The notes beneath the pieces are model-generated. The model had not been told where the DNA came from. It saw nothing but the letters and a program-made list of their open reading frames with translations, and did not search any database. From the NCBI RefSeq assembly GCF_036884655.1, contig NC_088356.1, positions 10,607,001 through 10,671,000 on the forward strand: 64,000 nucleotides of DNA, given 5' to 3'. This DNA comes from Musa acuminata AAA Group. Lineage: Eukaryota; Streptophyta; Magnoliopsida; Zingiberales; Musaceae. The position numbers and the translations under genes were made by a program. Positions 1 to 11,674 of the stretch are shown one piece after another (the first letter of the stretch is position 1; each line of letters begins with the position of its first letter).

Positions 1-179
1 GATACAAAATAACATTTTTCTTTGGCACCACATATCTTTTTATATAGACTGCTATTAGTTGCACTTGCAAGAGAATATGGTTTGAGTGGTTCATTCGTTC
101 TAATTAAGTGTGTGCTGATAAGTCGTGCAGCAAATTATCTTAGTGTTGTGTATTCATTTTGATTGATTATCATATGCAG

Positions 180-1146
180 GGGTTAAGGTTTGCATGGAGG
201 CTGGGCATTTTGTTTGGGAAGAACCCTATGAAGTCCGCTTTGATGTGCATGGTTTTACAGATGGGCCGCCCATGAGAGGAAGGCTTGGAGCAATGGAGAA
301 GGTACCTCTACTTGTTTATGTGTCTCTACCTTGCTCTGTTCCTACAAGAAATGGATTAGTATTTCTTTCGTCTTTTCTTGATATTGGGAAACCGAATGGG
401 TCATGGGTCATTTTATCCAACCAAATTTGTTACTATAAAAAGAATTACTTTGAATTAAATGGATTATTAATTCTTCTCTTTTGTTAAAATTAACACCTTA
501 GTGCAGGATATCTGATCCTTTGGTTTATGCTGGTCTTCACAGACATCCAATAGCATTTTTTCTCTCCTTGTTTTAGGATGTATGATTTTTAAATTTCACG
601 TTGCTAATCATGCTTACTACTATTATATTACACATTGATACATTAACTTGCATCCATTTGGCATCTTTCTGGCAGGCACAAAAGTTGTTCGCAGGTCTAA
701 GTTTTCGTCTAAGTGAGCACTTCACTCTCTCATGCAGACAGTCCCTAAAAGAACTTGTTGTCACTGCTGGTGGAGTTGTATTAGAGGATGATATCTTAAT
801 TCCACAGGACCCTTTTGCGATAGGATTTCCAGCTCCCTGTTTTATTTACAATGAAGAACCTCCACAAGAATATGATCCAAGAGGTCTTGCAAAGGTTAAA
901 GATGAGAGATGTGAAGAGGCTATTGACTTTTTTAAGAAGACTGGTGCTCGAGTTAGAGGCCACACCAGGGTTTTGGATGCTATTGCTGCTTTGGATATCC
1001 GATATTTGCTTATGGAAAGTGCGCCTAAGGTAAAAATGTTGATGCTTTTGTTTTGTTGGCTGAGCTTGAACTTTATGATTCTCTCAGCATGTACTATGTC
1101 GTTTTTGTTGCACTTGTAGACAGTTGGAAGCACCATCTGTATATAA
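180..1146 (+). CDS. BRCA1-like protein, C-terminal tandem-BRCT exons (5' part outside window)
   Basis: Three exons read in one frame: 180-301, 676-1029 and probably 1120-1146 (stop at 1144). The first exon completes a split Trp codon and continues VKVCMEAGHFV..EEPYEV..DVHG..DGP, the end of BRCT 1 and the linker. The second begins AQKLFAGLSF and carries a BRCT 2 core (ELVVTAGGVVLE), then FIYNEEPP and GARVRGHTRVLDAIAA. In plants this arrangement is found in BRCA1 and its partner BARD1, nuclear DNA-repair ubiquitin-ligase subunits; VCMEAG and the YN.EPP stretch point me to BRCA1. The introns have GT..AG ends and are T-rich. The usually conserved Trp of BRCT 2 (GHTW) is Arg here, and the last exon adds only eight residues, so reduced function or an alternative isoform is possible. 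The gene starts left of the window. Confidence 0.68.
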
Positions 1147-2284
1147 TGCTACATTTGGCTTGGTGATATTTAAAACTCAAACTCTTCATTATGAACTGCT
1201 ATTATGCATGAAGTAGGCTTTCGGTTGATACAATATCAACTTCATCATAAATTTATTAATGTGCTTGTTATTATGTAGTGGCTTTTTAGAAATGATGCCA
1301 ATATCATTTCATTTATTAAAAATTCCAGACTTTTGGTTTTATCTTACCGTGGCAAAAAACTTGCACATTTGATATCTTCTAGCAGCCAGTCATGTCATTT
1401 TGATATTATATATACTTGTTAGCTGATATTCCTATTGATCAATCTAAAGTAGGATACTAGTTTCTGTTGTTTAAGTTGAGTTTTCACAGTGGTTTAGAGG
1501 TAATGAGATAAATTCCATTAGCCCATGAAATCTTACAAGGTAGTAAACTTTGATAGACCAAATAATTACAAGTTCCTTTTAGTGGCTGAAAAATAGTGGT
1601 TTTGTTGCGCTCTTTGGGTGTTTATTTAGAGATTTTATTTGAGTATGACAGGAAGCATGTCTTTTTTGTTTGAACCACCAATGATAACTTCTGATTTAGG
1701 ATTCTATAGTTGAATTAGGATTTTATTTTGTTATTTTTGGGAGCATGTGGGCAGAAATCCAACAACTTCATTTCACAAGATCTTTGAAATGAAGATATTG
1801 ATTGAACGAGCAAATGAAAGAGAAAAGAAAATTCTTGGGGTTAAAAATTGAAGAACAACTCAGTGGAAAGACACATTACTTCTACACTCTAAAAGCCAAA
1901 AGTGAGATGAGAGGCATGCTGAAGATTATTTACTTGAGAATTTGGTCTTTTCTTGGTTGAGTGCCTCGCAGAAGAAAGGAACGCCAATATTTCCAGCCAA
2001 GGGGATTCCAAAAGCACTTTACTGTGTGCAGCCAAGAGGATCATACACAGTTTTCCTACCTGAAAGCTGCGTATGATCATTTCACAATGGGAAGAAAGGA
2101 GGGGCTTTGCTTGTCACCTTAGGAGGCATAACTCCTTGGACTGTAACTAGTAAATGATAGTAACCACAAGACTTTATTCTCATGAAGATCCAAGATTCAA
2201 ACAAAGTGGAAACCATGGACAAGATCAAGGCAGCTTTAACAGCAAACTCTTGGCATAAGAAAGGAAGATGGACTCTTAACATAA
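1147..2284. other. Intergenic, no gene recognised
   Basis: AT-rich sequence between the BRCT gene and the defensin gene. It probably holds the 3' UTR of the former. I see no conserved coding stretch, tRNA or recognisable transposon; short open frames here have no family features. Confidence 0.5.
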
Positions 2285-2349
2285 TTTATTGTCGAGACAC
2301 CACCAATAACCTAGCCACCATCATCGACATCATTTTCACCATGTTGTGC

Positions 2350-2884
2350 TCATGTAGCAGAGTTGCAATGCTTGGTGCAGAAGCATCGGCGACGGAGGCC
2401 CCTGCAATGGCCTCCATGGAAGCCTTCTGTCTTGCAGACATTTGCACAGTTGCTGGCCCGAAAGCAGAGCCCCTTGAACTTGTGGCTCGCCGACTCGCAC
2501 TTCCTCGCTTCCACTGATGTCATCCCCATGTCTTCAACAGTGAGAATAAAAGCATTATTAGTATTTGAACACTCACACAACAGTTTACTAGAAGCAAGAA
2601 GACTCCTTGATGCAACAGAACCTTGACTTTTATGGAAAATATATTAAGAAATAAGAGAGTTACATGGGCCTGCTTGATACTTGCATGTCTTATTGCTTAG
2701 AATCCTTGTTTCTATTAGTTTCAGACTGCTAACATGCTATGTGTTTTACTGTTCTAGTTGTATCCTGATAACACCTAACTGCAACATGTATGGGGAGAAG
2801 AAAGCAGAACAGGAGAGCACCAGAGGAGATCAGTAGCAGGAAGAGCAGAACGATGGCTGGAAGCATTCTCCGAGAATCCTCCAT
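2350..2884 (-). CDS. Plant defensin (CS-alpha-beta antimicrobial peptide precursor)
   Basis: Two-exon gene on the minus strand. Exon 1 is 2884-2821: Met, five polar residues (EDSRR), then a hydrophobic signal peptide rich in Leu. Exon 2 is 2531-2350. The 289-bp intron is GT..AG, and the split codon becomes Asp. After a short MGMTSVEA linker the mature peptide starts RKCES. It has eight cysteines spaced C-x10-C-x5-C-x3-C-x9-C-x6-C-x-C-x3-C, and the gamma-core is [11 protein letters not shown]; this is the classical plant defensin fold. It should be secreted to the apoplast and act on fungal membranes. Family members usually end at the last Cys; this one carries four more residues (NSAT). A TATA box lies 64 bp before the ATG, and an AATAAA (2285-2290) lies about 60 bp after the stop. 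The gene looks intact. Confidence 0.9.
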
Positions 2885-2947
2885 AGCTGAAGAGAGAGTG
2901 AGAGAGAGCAGGGGAAGTTGGATGCATATGAAGGAAATCCTTCTGCA

Positions 2948-2954
2948 TTATATA
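2948..2954 (-). promoter_or_regulatory. TATA box of the defensin gene
   Basis: TATATAA on the minus strand, 64 bp upstream of the defensin ATG. It predicts a 5' UTR of roughly 30 bases. Confidence 0.6.
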
Positions 2955-4670
2955 GAAGTTCTCCAGGGTCCTGTAAGCATTTTACAGATTGTCATAGCTG
3001 GTATTTTAATAGGATTTTATGAAAAGTGACCTATTTAAAACAACCCCACTAGATTTTCTGTGCTGCTTACGAGTTCATGCAGTCATGATGCATCTTCTTT
3101 TTTTCAAAGAAAGGATTCTTTCTGTTCTCACTGGTTTCACGAATTAGTACTGCCGACAAAAGTAAAAAAGTCATTGATAAGGCTGGGTTCTTTTCATGTC
3201 TAGATCATCAAAGAAGCAAGATATAGTGAGGTGAAGAAAGTTCAGAGCATCTGAAAACATTTGTGGTGCTTTCTCATCAAGATTGTGTTAACTTTGCGGA
3301 TTCTAGTGTGATAAAAATGTGCACAAGTGAAGTAAATGCTTAGCGATATGATACTTAATATGGTTTCATATTTTTCTTCAAGTGAAATATTGCTTCATAT
3401 TATCATTGACACATGGTAAGGATTGAATTTTAAAGCTATCTAGGTTTCCAAGGTCTCTATGATGGAGTCAGATATCCATAAGGAAGGTTGTCATGAACAT
3501 GGGGTTGTTATGAAATAAAACTGTGATCTTACAAAGCTTTCTAGCATATCTTTAGACATGCTTAGTTTCTACAGGCTTGCCGTCATACCAAAGTAATTCT
3601 TATTTGCGAGAGCACAATGAAAAAAGAAGCCAGATGAGTCTAGAAAATGAATAAAGTGATGAAAGATGGCACACACTAGTGCTTCAACTATTGGCTTTTG
3701 TAATCTCTTGATCTTCTGTGCTTGAATCCAGCCAGCTCCTTCCGGAAAACTCCTAGACATGCTTACTCACACCTGAAGTGGGGGGTTGGCAAAAAAGCAA
3801 CAGGCATAAAGATGGCAGCAGGATCAGCAGCTTTTGTGAGCAATCTCAGTATACACCAGTGTTGCACATCCAGTTGGTTTTAGATCATATGCAGCTTTTC
3901 AAAGCATTGCTTTAACCATCAATGTTTCACATTCAAATTGGTGTAGTGCCAGCTGAGATGTCGATGCCTGTTTTCTTCAAGATCAGCAAGCTGGAGTGAT
4001 GGCATTGCAAAGGAGAAGGCTTATTATTATTCAATGGTGAAGTTGTATTCTGCTTTCCCTCTTTCATTATCTGACAACCTGGTCATGTTGAACTATCAAA
4101 ACTAAATATTATTTAACATCTTTTTGTACTAAATTTGATTGGTGGTGCATTTATATATTACTTCTGGGAAATCTTGCTTGTTCAAAGTGGCTGAGGGAGA
4201 ACACAAGCCCAGAGATGGTCATCATGTTTGTTTTCTGATTGCTAACCTAGGATCACATTGCTTTGGATTGGCTACTTGCAGCATGCAGCTTCTTTGTGAA
4301 CTTTTAGGTGGGATAACAACAGCCATCATATATGTTGATAAGTCTGCATATTTGTGAACTTATATATATTAGTTTTAAGATAGCAAGTCCATTGCAGGCT
4401 TCTTCCAGTGATGCCAAATGTCAAATTGGGTTCTTTTTCAACGTCATAGACATAGTTAGCAACTCCTTATGGAGGTCATGAACAATATCATCATCATTAT
4501 TATTAATGTTTAGTCATCCGTGAATTTGTTCGGAAATATCTTATTTGACTAAATAAGATCGTCCAGTCTCTATTGAACCTATCACTACTTATATATATAC
4601 TCTATACAGTGATTAACATCATGGAAAATGTTGATGAATTAGAAAGAAACTTGACTACAGCTTCAACATA
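2955..4670. other. Intergenic, nothing recognised
   Basis: About 1.7 kb of AT-rich DNA. Short frames at 3569-3760 (-) and 4139-4357 (+) have no domain, no splice context and no similarity that I recognise. Confidence 0.5.
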
Positions 4671-4675
4671 TCCCA

Positions 4676-5361
4676 TATCGGACGGTCGTTAGAGCGCACT
4701 TGGTCGGGGAATCTTAATGCAGTGATCAAAATAACTGCCTTCCTTCTCCATCTTAAATAGACAATCTCGAATGTTAATGCAGTGACCAAAATAACTGCGC
4801 CTTCCCTCGCATCTTAAACATACATCTCTTCTCTTCCCTTCGTTTCCTCCTCTCATCCTTTCCCCTATTTCTATTGCTTGTTCTTAGGGTTTCTGCTTGG
4901 ATCATTAGGGTTTTCCTTAGGCTTCACCTCCTCTCGTCCCTCCCATGTTTCTGCTGCTCTTTTTGTCCTTGGGGTCTCTCTGGTTCCTTCTCGATTCTTT
5001 AGGGCTTTCTCGCCCCTCGAGATTGGCTCTCCCTTTTGCACCACCCAGAAACTGGCGAGAGCTCATTGACGGTCTCCGACGCCTCAGATGTATGTTCTGT
5101 GTAATTGCGGCTCTTCGACCGCGCCACGACCTCCAAGATTGTGTCTCCGCTCTTCAGCGTTTGCCTCGACTCGTTGTGGACTCGCGTGGCTCGTGTTCTT
5201 TCTCCTTGTTCTCTCCGTAGCACCGGAATTTTCTTTAATCTTTCGCTTTTGCTCTATTGTGGTTTCAGCAGTTCACGGGGTTACTGAATGCTAAGGCGTC
5301 GAAGAAGTGCAAGAACGACCTAGAGAGCGCTTTGGAGGATCCAACTACTAAATGTAACAAG
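4676..5361 (+). pseudogene. Decayed or divergent copy (F) of the small coiled-coil family
   Basis: The upstream part (4676 onward: CATATCGGACGGTCGT and a nearby ATCTTAATGCAGTG) matches the promoter of the family gene at 40779. An exon-1-like stretch (about 5110-5195) aligns with that gene, including DLQDCVSALQRL against ELQDQISSLERE. Its donor position reads GCTCGTGTTC where the relative has GTTCGTGTTC, so the GT donor has become GC. A following exon at 5272-5361 is intact: CAG acceptor, 30 open codons beginning FTGLLNAKASKKCKNDLES, and a GTAAAG donor. No good start codon matches the relatives. It could be a pseudogene, or a gene using a GC-AG intron. Confidence 0.5.
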
Positions 5362-6004
5362 GTAAAGCGCCACAGACTCATTTTCTGAATCATGATGTCA
5401 ATCGGTGATCATATAATTATTGATTATGTGGTGAGACACTTCTTTTATGATAATGTATGTGAAGTGGTTGTTGAAATGGCTAAACCACAGAAAAACCAAG
5501 AAGATGGTACAAAACTATGTGTAATTAGCAAGTATCACGAGGCGAAAAGAAGATTTGGGAATATGCAACGATCAACGGACGGGTGGGTGGTCATTCTTGA
5601 TTTGCCACTGATAGTTCTTCATTACTGCATAAAATGATAGGCTATGATCCCACTTGTATTCTTCATGTAAAACGGAAGAGGAAATATGATTAACTAAGAC
5701 TCGGCAACATGTCGTTGTCAAGTTTTGTTTGTCAATCGGTTGCCTTAACTTGCGAGTCCAAGTAAAATTTCATTTGAACTACTTTGTTACTAGCATCTTT
5801 AGACTGCTTGTGCAATGTTCACCTCACAGAAATATGAACCCTCAAGATGTGATGATGAATTTCACTTTTGACATTTTGAGAATCATTGTCTTCCAAATTT
5901 TCTTTCGGGTTCTAATATTGATCACTGCAGTGGCAAATATCTATTCTACATCTAAGGTGTCTATACTATTATATTTATATATAGATAAGACATTTAACTT
6001 GGGT
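5362..6004. other. Host flank, no clear gene
   Basis: It contains an 81-codon open frame (5392-5637, +) with no recognised domain. It also holds a possible small exon (CACAG acceptor near 5490, GTACAA donor near 5507) that might continue family copy F. The stretch ends at the left edge of copia-2. Confidence 0.3.
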
Positions 6005-6830
6005 TCGTTGGGAACGTAAAGAGCATCACATGTATAGTAAAAATAAAATAAAATTATTTTTTTAAAAAAATTATATCGATCATCGTGTAAAGATAAAGAG
6101 TGTAAAATTTGTGAAAAACGTACCTAGAAGAGATGGTATATTTCTTAATCTACATATTCTAGCTCGTGCATGAAGGAGTTTTCACAAACTCATAGCTAGT
6201 GGTGATCCACAAGATGGATAAAGCGATAATGCATCTCCTATCATGTAATAGCAAAACAAGAAGGGATCAGCCCTTTTTATTATCGTCATACCTAAGTAGC
6301 CCAAGTAAGAAGGAAGTTTTCACATTATCATGACCTTTTGGTCCCTCTCTTATTTAGAGAGAGTTCTCTCAACTTAATACAAATGAATCCTGGCATATTA
6401 GACATTGGATCTCTATCCAATTATTCATAGTCTAATGAAAATTTGATCTCTATTCAAAAATTCACTCTAAGCTTCGATTGGGTTCCGCCCAATTGATCCA
6501 ATAAAATAAGGGCTTATTAGATATCACATATTCAATCTTCTATTCGTCGTGCTATCCACCATATGTGTATGACCTTCTAGGCTTAATACCGAGCTGATCA
6601 TGAGTTGCACCTGTCAGAATTATTTCTGACTCAATGAATTATTATCCCATAATAATTCACTCAACTCATCGACTATGGACATATTAGGTCATTACGTCAT
6701 AGTCCTCAAACGGGACAAGGGGATCTAATCCATTAGACATGTTTGCCCTCAGTTATTATATATCTATAGTACATCATTTATCTAATATTCTAGAGATCGT
6801 ACATCGAGTATGGTATTGTTAGGCCCATAC
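6005..6830 (-). repeat. Copia-2 left LTR, first segment
   Basis: Aligns with 26512 onward: both have AGAGCATCACATG near the start, CAAAACAAGAAG..TCAGCCC, and the CCACCATATGTGTATGACC block. It stops at CCCATAC, where gypsy-1 inserted; the LTR continues at 23193-23197 with the expected ACGGAATCC. Confidence 0.75.
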
Positions 6831-7611
6831 TGTCACGAATGATCGTTGTACACTCGTAACAACTTCGTTCAACGAACCATTCGTCGCTTTTGCATGCTTG
6901 TACATAAACATGACAACCTGTTTTGCCTTGGTCTTGTGTGTTTTTGCTTGTAAAAATGCATGTTCGAACAGGTTGCAACGTTGTAGTGCGATCGCTTGCC
7001 ATGCCAACCCGAAATGCCCCAAAATGGCTCCGTTTTCGCGAGCCACTGCTTGTTTTCTGCAAGCCATAGTAGCACACCAAAACGTCAGCCATCTCAGCAC
7101 CCTGGAACCTCCCGGATGGCACAAGGCTGGATGGGACTTCGATATATTGTCGGGTATTGAAAAATCTTCACAAGTTCACATGTTAACTTGACGGGAACTT
7201 GCCTTTGCGCTCGGCACCCGGTGAGTAGTTGTTTGTGGACTTACAACTGTTTGTTCTACCTTCTAAAGTCCTTGTTTTCTGATTCCTCTCTTTTCTCTCT
7301 TGCACTCAAGGTGTTTGCTGAATTGCTTGTAAAGCTTCACTCTTCGTGAGACATCGGGACTTGTCCATCGCTTGTTTTCAAACTAATCAACTTTCTATTT
7401 TACAAGTCCTTCGGGGCCTGTACGAGATTGTAACTAAGCTAAACCTTTGCGGACGCTAATGTCGCAAGGGCGCCTTATGACTTAAGCAATCCCAACTAAG
7501 TCCGAGGAGTTGGTGCAAGGGTGCTTCATGACTTAGGCAACTTTAGCTAAGTTTGTGACTTTGACGCAATGGTGCCTCATGACTTAGGCAATTCCAGCTA
7601 AGTTTGTGACA
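6831..7611 (+). repeat. Gypsy-1 left LTR
   Basis: 781 bp, TGTCACG..GTGACA. The last 150 bp hold three tandem units of about 53 bp built on CATGACTTAGGCAA..AGCTAAGT. The same triplet of repeats occurs in the right LTR. Confidence 0.85.
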
Positions 7612-7639
7612 CCCGTGTTGCTATGGAGGTGCTAGGGAC

Positions 7640-8480
7640 GCAAAAGAGCTCGAGAATTTCTTGTTTGACATGAAATAGTACTTTCGAGCTATAAGGCCTG
7701 ATTCTGAAGATACTAAAGTTTCAATAGCAACCATGTATCTGAACGGGGATGCAAAACTTTAGTGGTGAACCCGTTAGGAGGAGATCCAACAAGGTCGGTG
7801 TCGAGTGGACACATGGGAGGACTTAAAGCTGGAGTTGAGAACTCAGTTCCTATCCGAGAACACAGAGTTCGTTGTAAGGAGGAAGTTGAGATAACTTCGC
7901 TAAAGTATTTATATCCAAGACTACGTGAAGCAATTTTCTATGCTAATGCTGGACACACAAGACAAGTCCGAGAAGTATAAGCTATTCAGCTTCCTCGATG
8001 GCCTGAAACCATGGGCTCAACAAGAATTACATCGAAGGAATGTCACCGATGTGATCGGGGCAATTGCGGCCACAAAATAGCTCATCGACTTTGTTTTCTC
8101 GGATGACTCAGGGAAAAGGAAATAATCTTCAGGAAATCGCCCTCCAAAATATTCTCGAGGGAAGGAGCCCGGGGGCGAACAAAGGAAGAAGAGTTCCCAC
8201 AAAGGGCCAAGCTCAAAAGGCAAAGCCCCAAAACCTAGCGGATGCTTCTTGTGCAGAGGGTCACACATGGTGAGGGAGTGCCCACAGAAACAAGCACTCA
8301 ATGCTTTAACAGCTTCAATCCACCCTCCTAAATCAGACAAGGGCAAGGTCGTCGTCCTCAGTTCAAGTAGTTTAGAATCTAGTAGCAACGATGAAGAGTC
8401 ACAAGGTCCCCGAATGGGAGCAATGTGTTTGTTGAATGCATTGCAGGGTCAAGTGGGGGAGAATATGAAGGGCAAAGCCA
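7640..8480 (+). pseudogene. Gypsy-1 gag remnant
   Basis: Reading across frames gives typical retrotransposon gag pieces: ATMYLNGDAKLWW-like, DLKLELRTQFLSEN and LFSFLDGLKPWAQQEL. A zinc knuckle near 8240-8285 reads CFLCRGSHMVREC. Several stops and frameshifts break it. Confidence 0.7.
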
Positions 8481-8888
8481 TTGAAAGCAAGGAGTAGCGA
8501 GCTGATGTACGTGGACATTAAGCTCAATGGCCAAACAACCTGTGCAATGGTGGACATGGGCACTACCCACAACTTTATTGCCAATCGAGAAGTAAAGCAA
8601 CTTGGGCTGATCTTGGAGAAGAACCCAAGTCGGATGAAGGCAGTGAACTCGGAGGCCAAGCGAATCTCCAGGCTGGCAAAGGGAGTCCCCATCAAGATCC
8701 GAACATGGAGCGGGAGCACGAATATGATGGCGGTGCCACTAGACGACTTCCAAGTGATTCTTAGAATGGAGTTTATGCGCGCGATGAAGTTGGTGCCAAT
8801 GTCGTTTCTAAACTCCCTATGTATGATGGGAGGTGACGACCCTTGTGTGGTTCTCATCTCTCGGAGAGGAACCAAGAACCCCCAATAG
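8481..8888 (+). pseudogene. Gypsy-1 aspartic protease
   Basis: Open for 135 codons. The active-site region reads MVDMGTTHNFI where Ty3 proteases have a D-S/T-G-A type loop. The catalytic Asp is kept but the next position is Met. It is followed by the usual NREVKQLGL helix. The frame belongs to the gag-pol polyprotein and has no start codon of its own. Confidence 0.7.
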
Positions 8889-8939
8889 ATATCGGCATTA
8901 CAACTGAAGAAATGGGTACAAAAAGGTGAATTAACATTA

Positions 8940-9646
8940 ATGGTTGTTGTGAAGCTAGAGCCACTCGACGAGGAGGTCATTCATGAACCTACTGTGGTGG
9001 CAAACATTCTGAAGGAGTTCACAGATATTATGCGACCCGAGTTGTCGAAGACTCTGTCACCACGCAGAGGCGTGGATCATCATATCAAGCTGGAGCCAGG
9101 AGTGAAGCCTCCAGCGAGACCACCCTACCGCATGTCCCCTCTAGAGTTGGCAGAGCTCAGAAAGTAGTTAGATGAACTACTAAGCGATGGTCTCATTCGT
9201 AGCTCCAAAGCACTATTCGGAGCTCCAATTCTCTTCCAAAAGAAACAAGATCTCCAACTATGCGTCAATTATCGAGCCCTCAACAAAGTGACGGTGAAGA
9301 ACAAGTATCCCATCCCACTCATCACAGACTTGTTCGACCAATTAGGTAAAGCCAAGTATTTCTCCAAACTTGACCTTCGGTCAGGGTACTAGCAGGTGCG
9401 CATTGCTGAAGGCGACGAAGCGAAGACTACTTGCATGACCAGGTATGGAGCGTTTGAATTCTTGGTGATGCCTTTCAACTTAACTAACGCTCTGGCCACG
9501 TTCTGCACTCTTATGAACCAACTATTCAAAGAGTATTTGGATAAGTTTGTGGTTGTCTACTTGGACGATATCATCGTCTACAACCAAACGCTCGAGGAGC
9601 ATGTCGAGCACCTTCGAACAATTTTCAAGTTTCTCAAGGAGAACAC
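8940..9646 (+). pseudogene. Gypsy-1 reverse transcriptase, N-terminal part
   Basis: Contains [24 protein letters not shown] and the catalytic YLDD box (VVYLDDIIVY, about 9560). Stops at about 9165 (after LAELRK) and 9389 (a TAG inside the GYQQVRI motif) inactivate it. The solo LTR cuts it at 9646; the domain continues at 11675. Confidence 0.8.
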
Positions 9647-11674
9647 TGTTAGGATCAAGAGCACTAAGAGGGGGGGGGGGTGAATTAGTGCAGCGGAAAA
9701 CCTTCTACGATTAAAATAAAAACTGCGTTCGTTCGTTAAAAGTGATTTCGGTAAGAAAGTCGATTCGTAAATCACTTTAACTTTTGTTTAAGCGAGATGC
9801 AGCAAAGATATAAATGCAGTTTGCAGTTATGATTCAAATAAGATAGTAGGTGCAAACTGAAATATGATATTCGTACGAAAAAACTGATTTACGTCTAAAT
9901 GCTGATTCATAAATCACTTGATTAAGCGAGATGCAGTTTAAGCAAGGATATAAAGGCAGTTTGCAGTTATGATAGAAATCAAAACGTAAACGCAAACCGA
10001 AATATGATGATCGTATGATAAAACTGATTTACGTCTAAACGCCGATTCGGAAAGTGCAAAGCTTGAAACCCGATCGTATATGCACAGAAAGCAGTAAGCT
10101 TTTGAGGAGGTTTGTAGTAAAGATAATATGCTTAAAGTAAATGCAAACCGAGATTTAGAGTGGTTCGGTCAATCTTGACCTACTCCACTTTTGGCTTCCT
10201 CCAACGACGAGGTCACCGACGTCAACTAGAGGCCTTCCTTCAATAGGCGAAGGCCAACCACCCTTTTACAGTTTCACTCCTTTTGACGGGTTTAGGAGAC
10301 AACCCTTACAGAACTTTCTCTCCTCTCTTTAAAGCTCAGAACTTGGAAGAAAAGAGGGAGAAGAACTCTTGGCCTTTACAACAATTTTGAGCTCTAAAAA
10401 TCATAGAACAAGATCAGGATTTCGGTGTATGTTTTGTCCCCTTTCAGTGCTGAATGGGTGGGGTATTTATAGGCCCCAACCCAGTTTGAATTTGGAGCTC
10501 AAAACTGTCAATTCTCGGAATTCCGGGATCTAGCGTTTGCACCTCCTGACTGAGGCGGTTGCACCGCCTAGCAGAGCTCGAAGACTGAGCCTCTGGGCGG
10601 TGCCACCTCCTGTCAAGGGCGGTTGCACCTCCTGCCAGAGCTCGAAGACCGAGCTCAAGCGGTGCCACCGCTTGACTGAGGCGGTTACACCTCCTGCCAG
10701 AGCTCGAAGACCTCGCTCAGGCGGTGCCACCTCCTGTCAGGGGAGGTTGCACCGCCCAGTCTCGCTCGGAGACTGAGCCCAGGCGGTGCCACCTCCTGGC
10801 TGGGGCGGTTCAATCGCCTGGCAGAAATCAGGGTCCGAATGGGTTGATCCATTCAGCCCAATTTGGGTTTTTCAGGGGCCCAATTGCCCCAAGATTAAGT
10901 TAATGGGATCACCTCTCATTTCCAACTTAATCATTGTGCTAACTATGATATTTCCTAAGACATTTACTGCAACTTGCTTCGGTGCGTCAATCGCTTCTTC
11001 CGGCGAGCTTCCGGCGAACTTCCGTCGATCATCCGATGAACCCTCGGTGATGCTCCTGCGGACTTCCGACAAACTCCTAGACTTGCGACGATCCACTTGG
11101 CGAGTTCCGACGAGCTTCTTTAGCAAGCACATGGACTTCTCAGATTTGTTCCCGCAGAACCTCCGACGATTGTCCGAACTTCCGTCGAACTCTCGAACTC
11201 CCAACGTGATCATTGTCTTGATTCCGGCGCAACTCCTGCTGCATGTCTTTCTTCCATCGTAGTTAATCCTGCATACTTAAAACAAAACTTCGATCGAGAC
11301 AATTAATCTTAAGCAATTAACCAAGTTGTCCGGCATGTCATTGGTCCCTCGACGCTTCGTCCAATTCTTCGGCGCATCGTCCTCTCCTACAGCCTATTGC
11401 CCAATCGGCCAATTGACTTTGCAACTCCAATATCCTTGGCACAATACCCGCTCTTCTTGGCCCGATGCCCGAGTCCACGGCCCGAAGTCTTCTGTCGATA
11501 CATCGACCGATCCACCGGCCCGACGTCCAATCTTCTAACATGTTCCTCCGGCACAACATGATTTTCCTGCTTTAATTGTCTCATCCTGATCGAAGCATCC
11601 TGCATCACTCAAAACGCAGATTAAATCATAAACATATATCAAGTAGTTTCATCATCAAAATACGAGATTCAACA
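9647..11674 (-). mobile_element. Solo LTR 1 of Sirevirus-like family S
   Basis: 2028 bp from TGTTAGGATC to GATTCAACA, minus orientation, flanked by the 5-bp duplication AACAC (9642-9646, 11675-11679). There are no internal genes. It is longer than the other family-S LTRs because of an internal duplication (about 9730-10060) and an expanded GC-rich palindromic minisatellite (10536-10820) just upstream of its TATA box (near 10455, minus strand). Confidence 0.88.
10536..10820 (-). repeat. GC-rich palindromic minisatellite in solo LTR 1
   Basis: Roughly four higher-order units of about 80 bp mixing GCGGTTGCACC and GCGGTGCCACC cores with CCAGAGCTCGAAGACCGAG spacers. The core has the form GGCGGT-NNN-ACCGCC. 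Confidence 0.75.

Noticed and set aside
5392..5637. 81-codon open frame as an independent gene
   Set aside because: No homology recognised, AT-rich, and it lies where copy F exons would continue.
10444..10776. Open frames with Gly/Pro-rich repeats in solo LTR 1
   Set aside because: They follow the LTR minisatellite and change frame with unit number.
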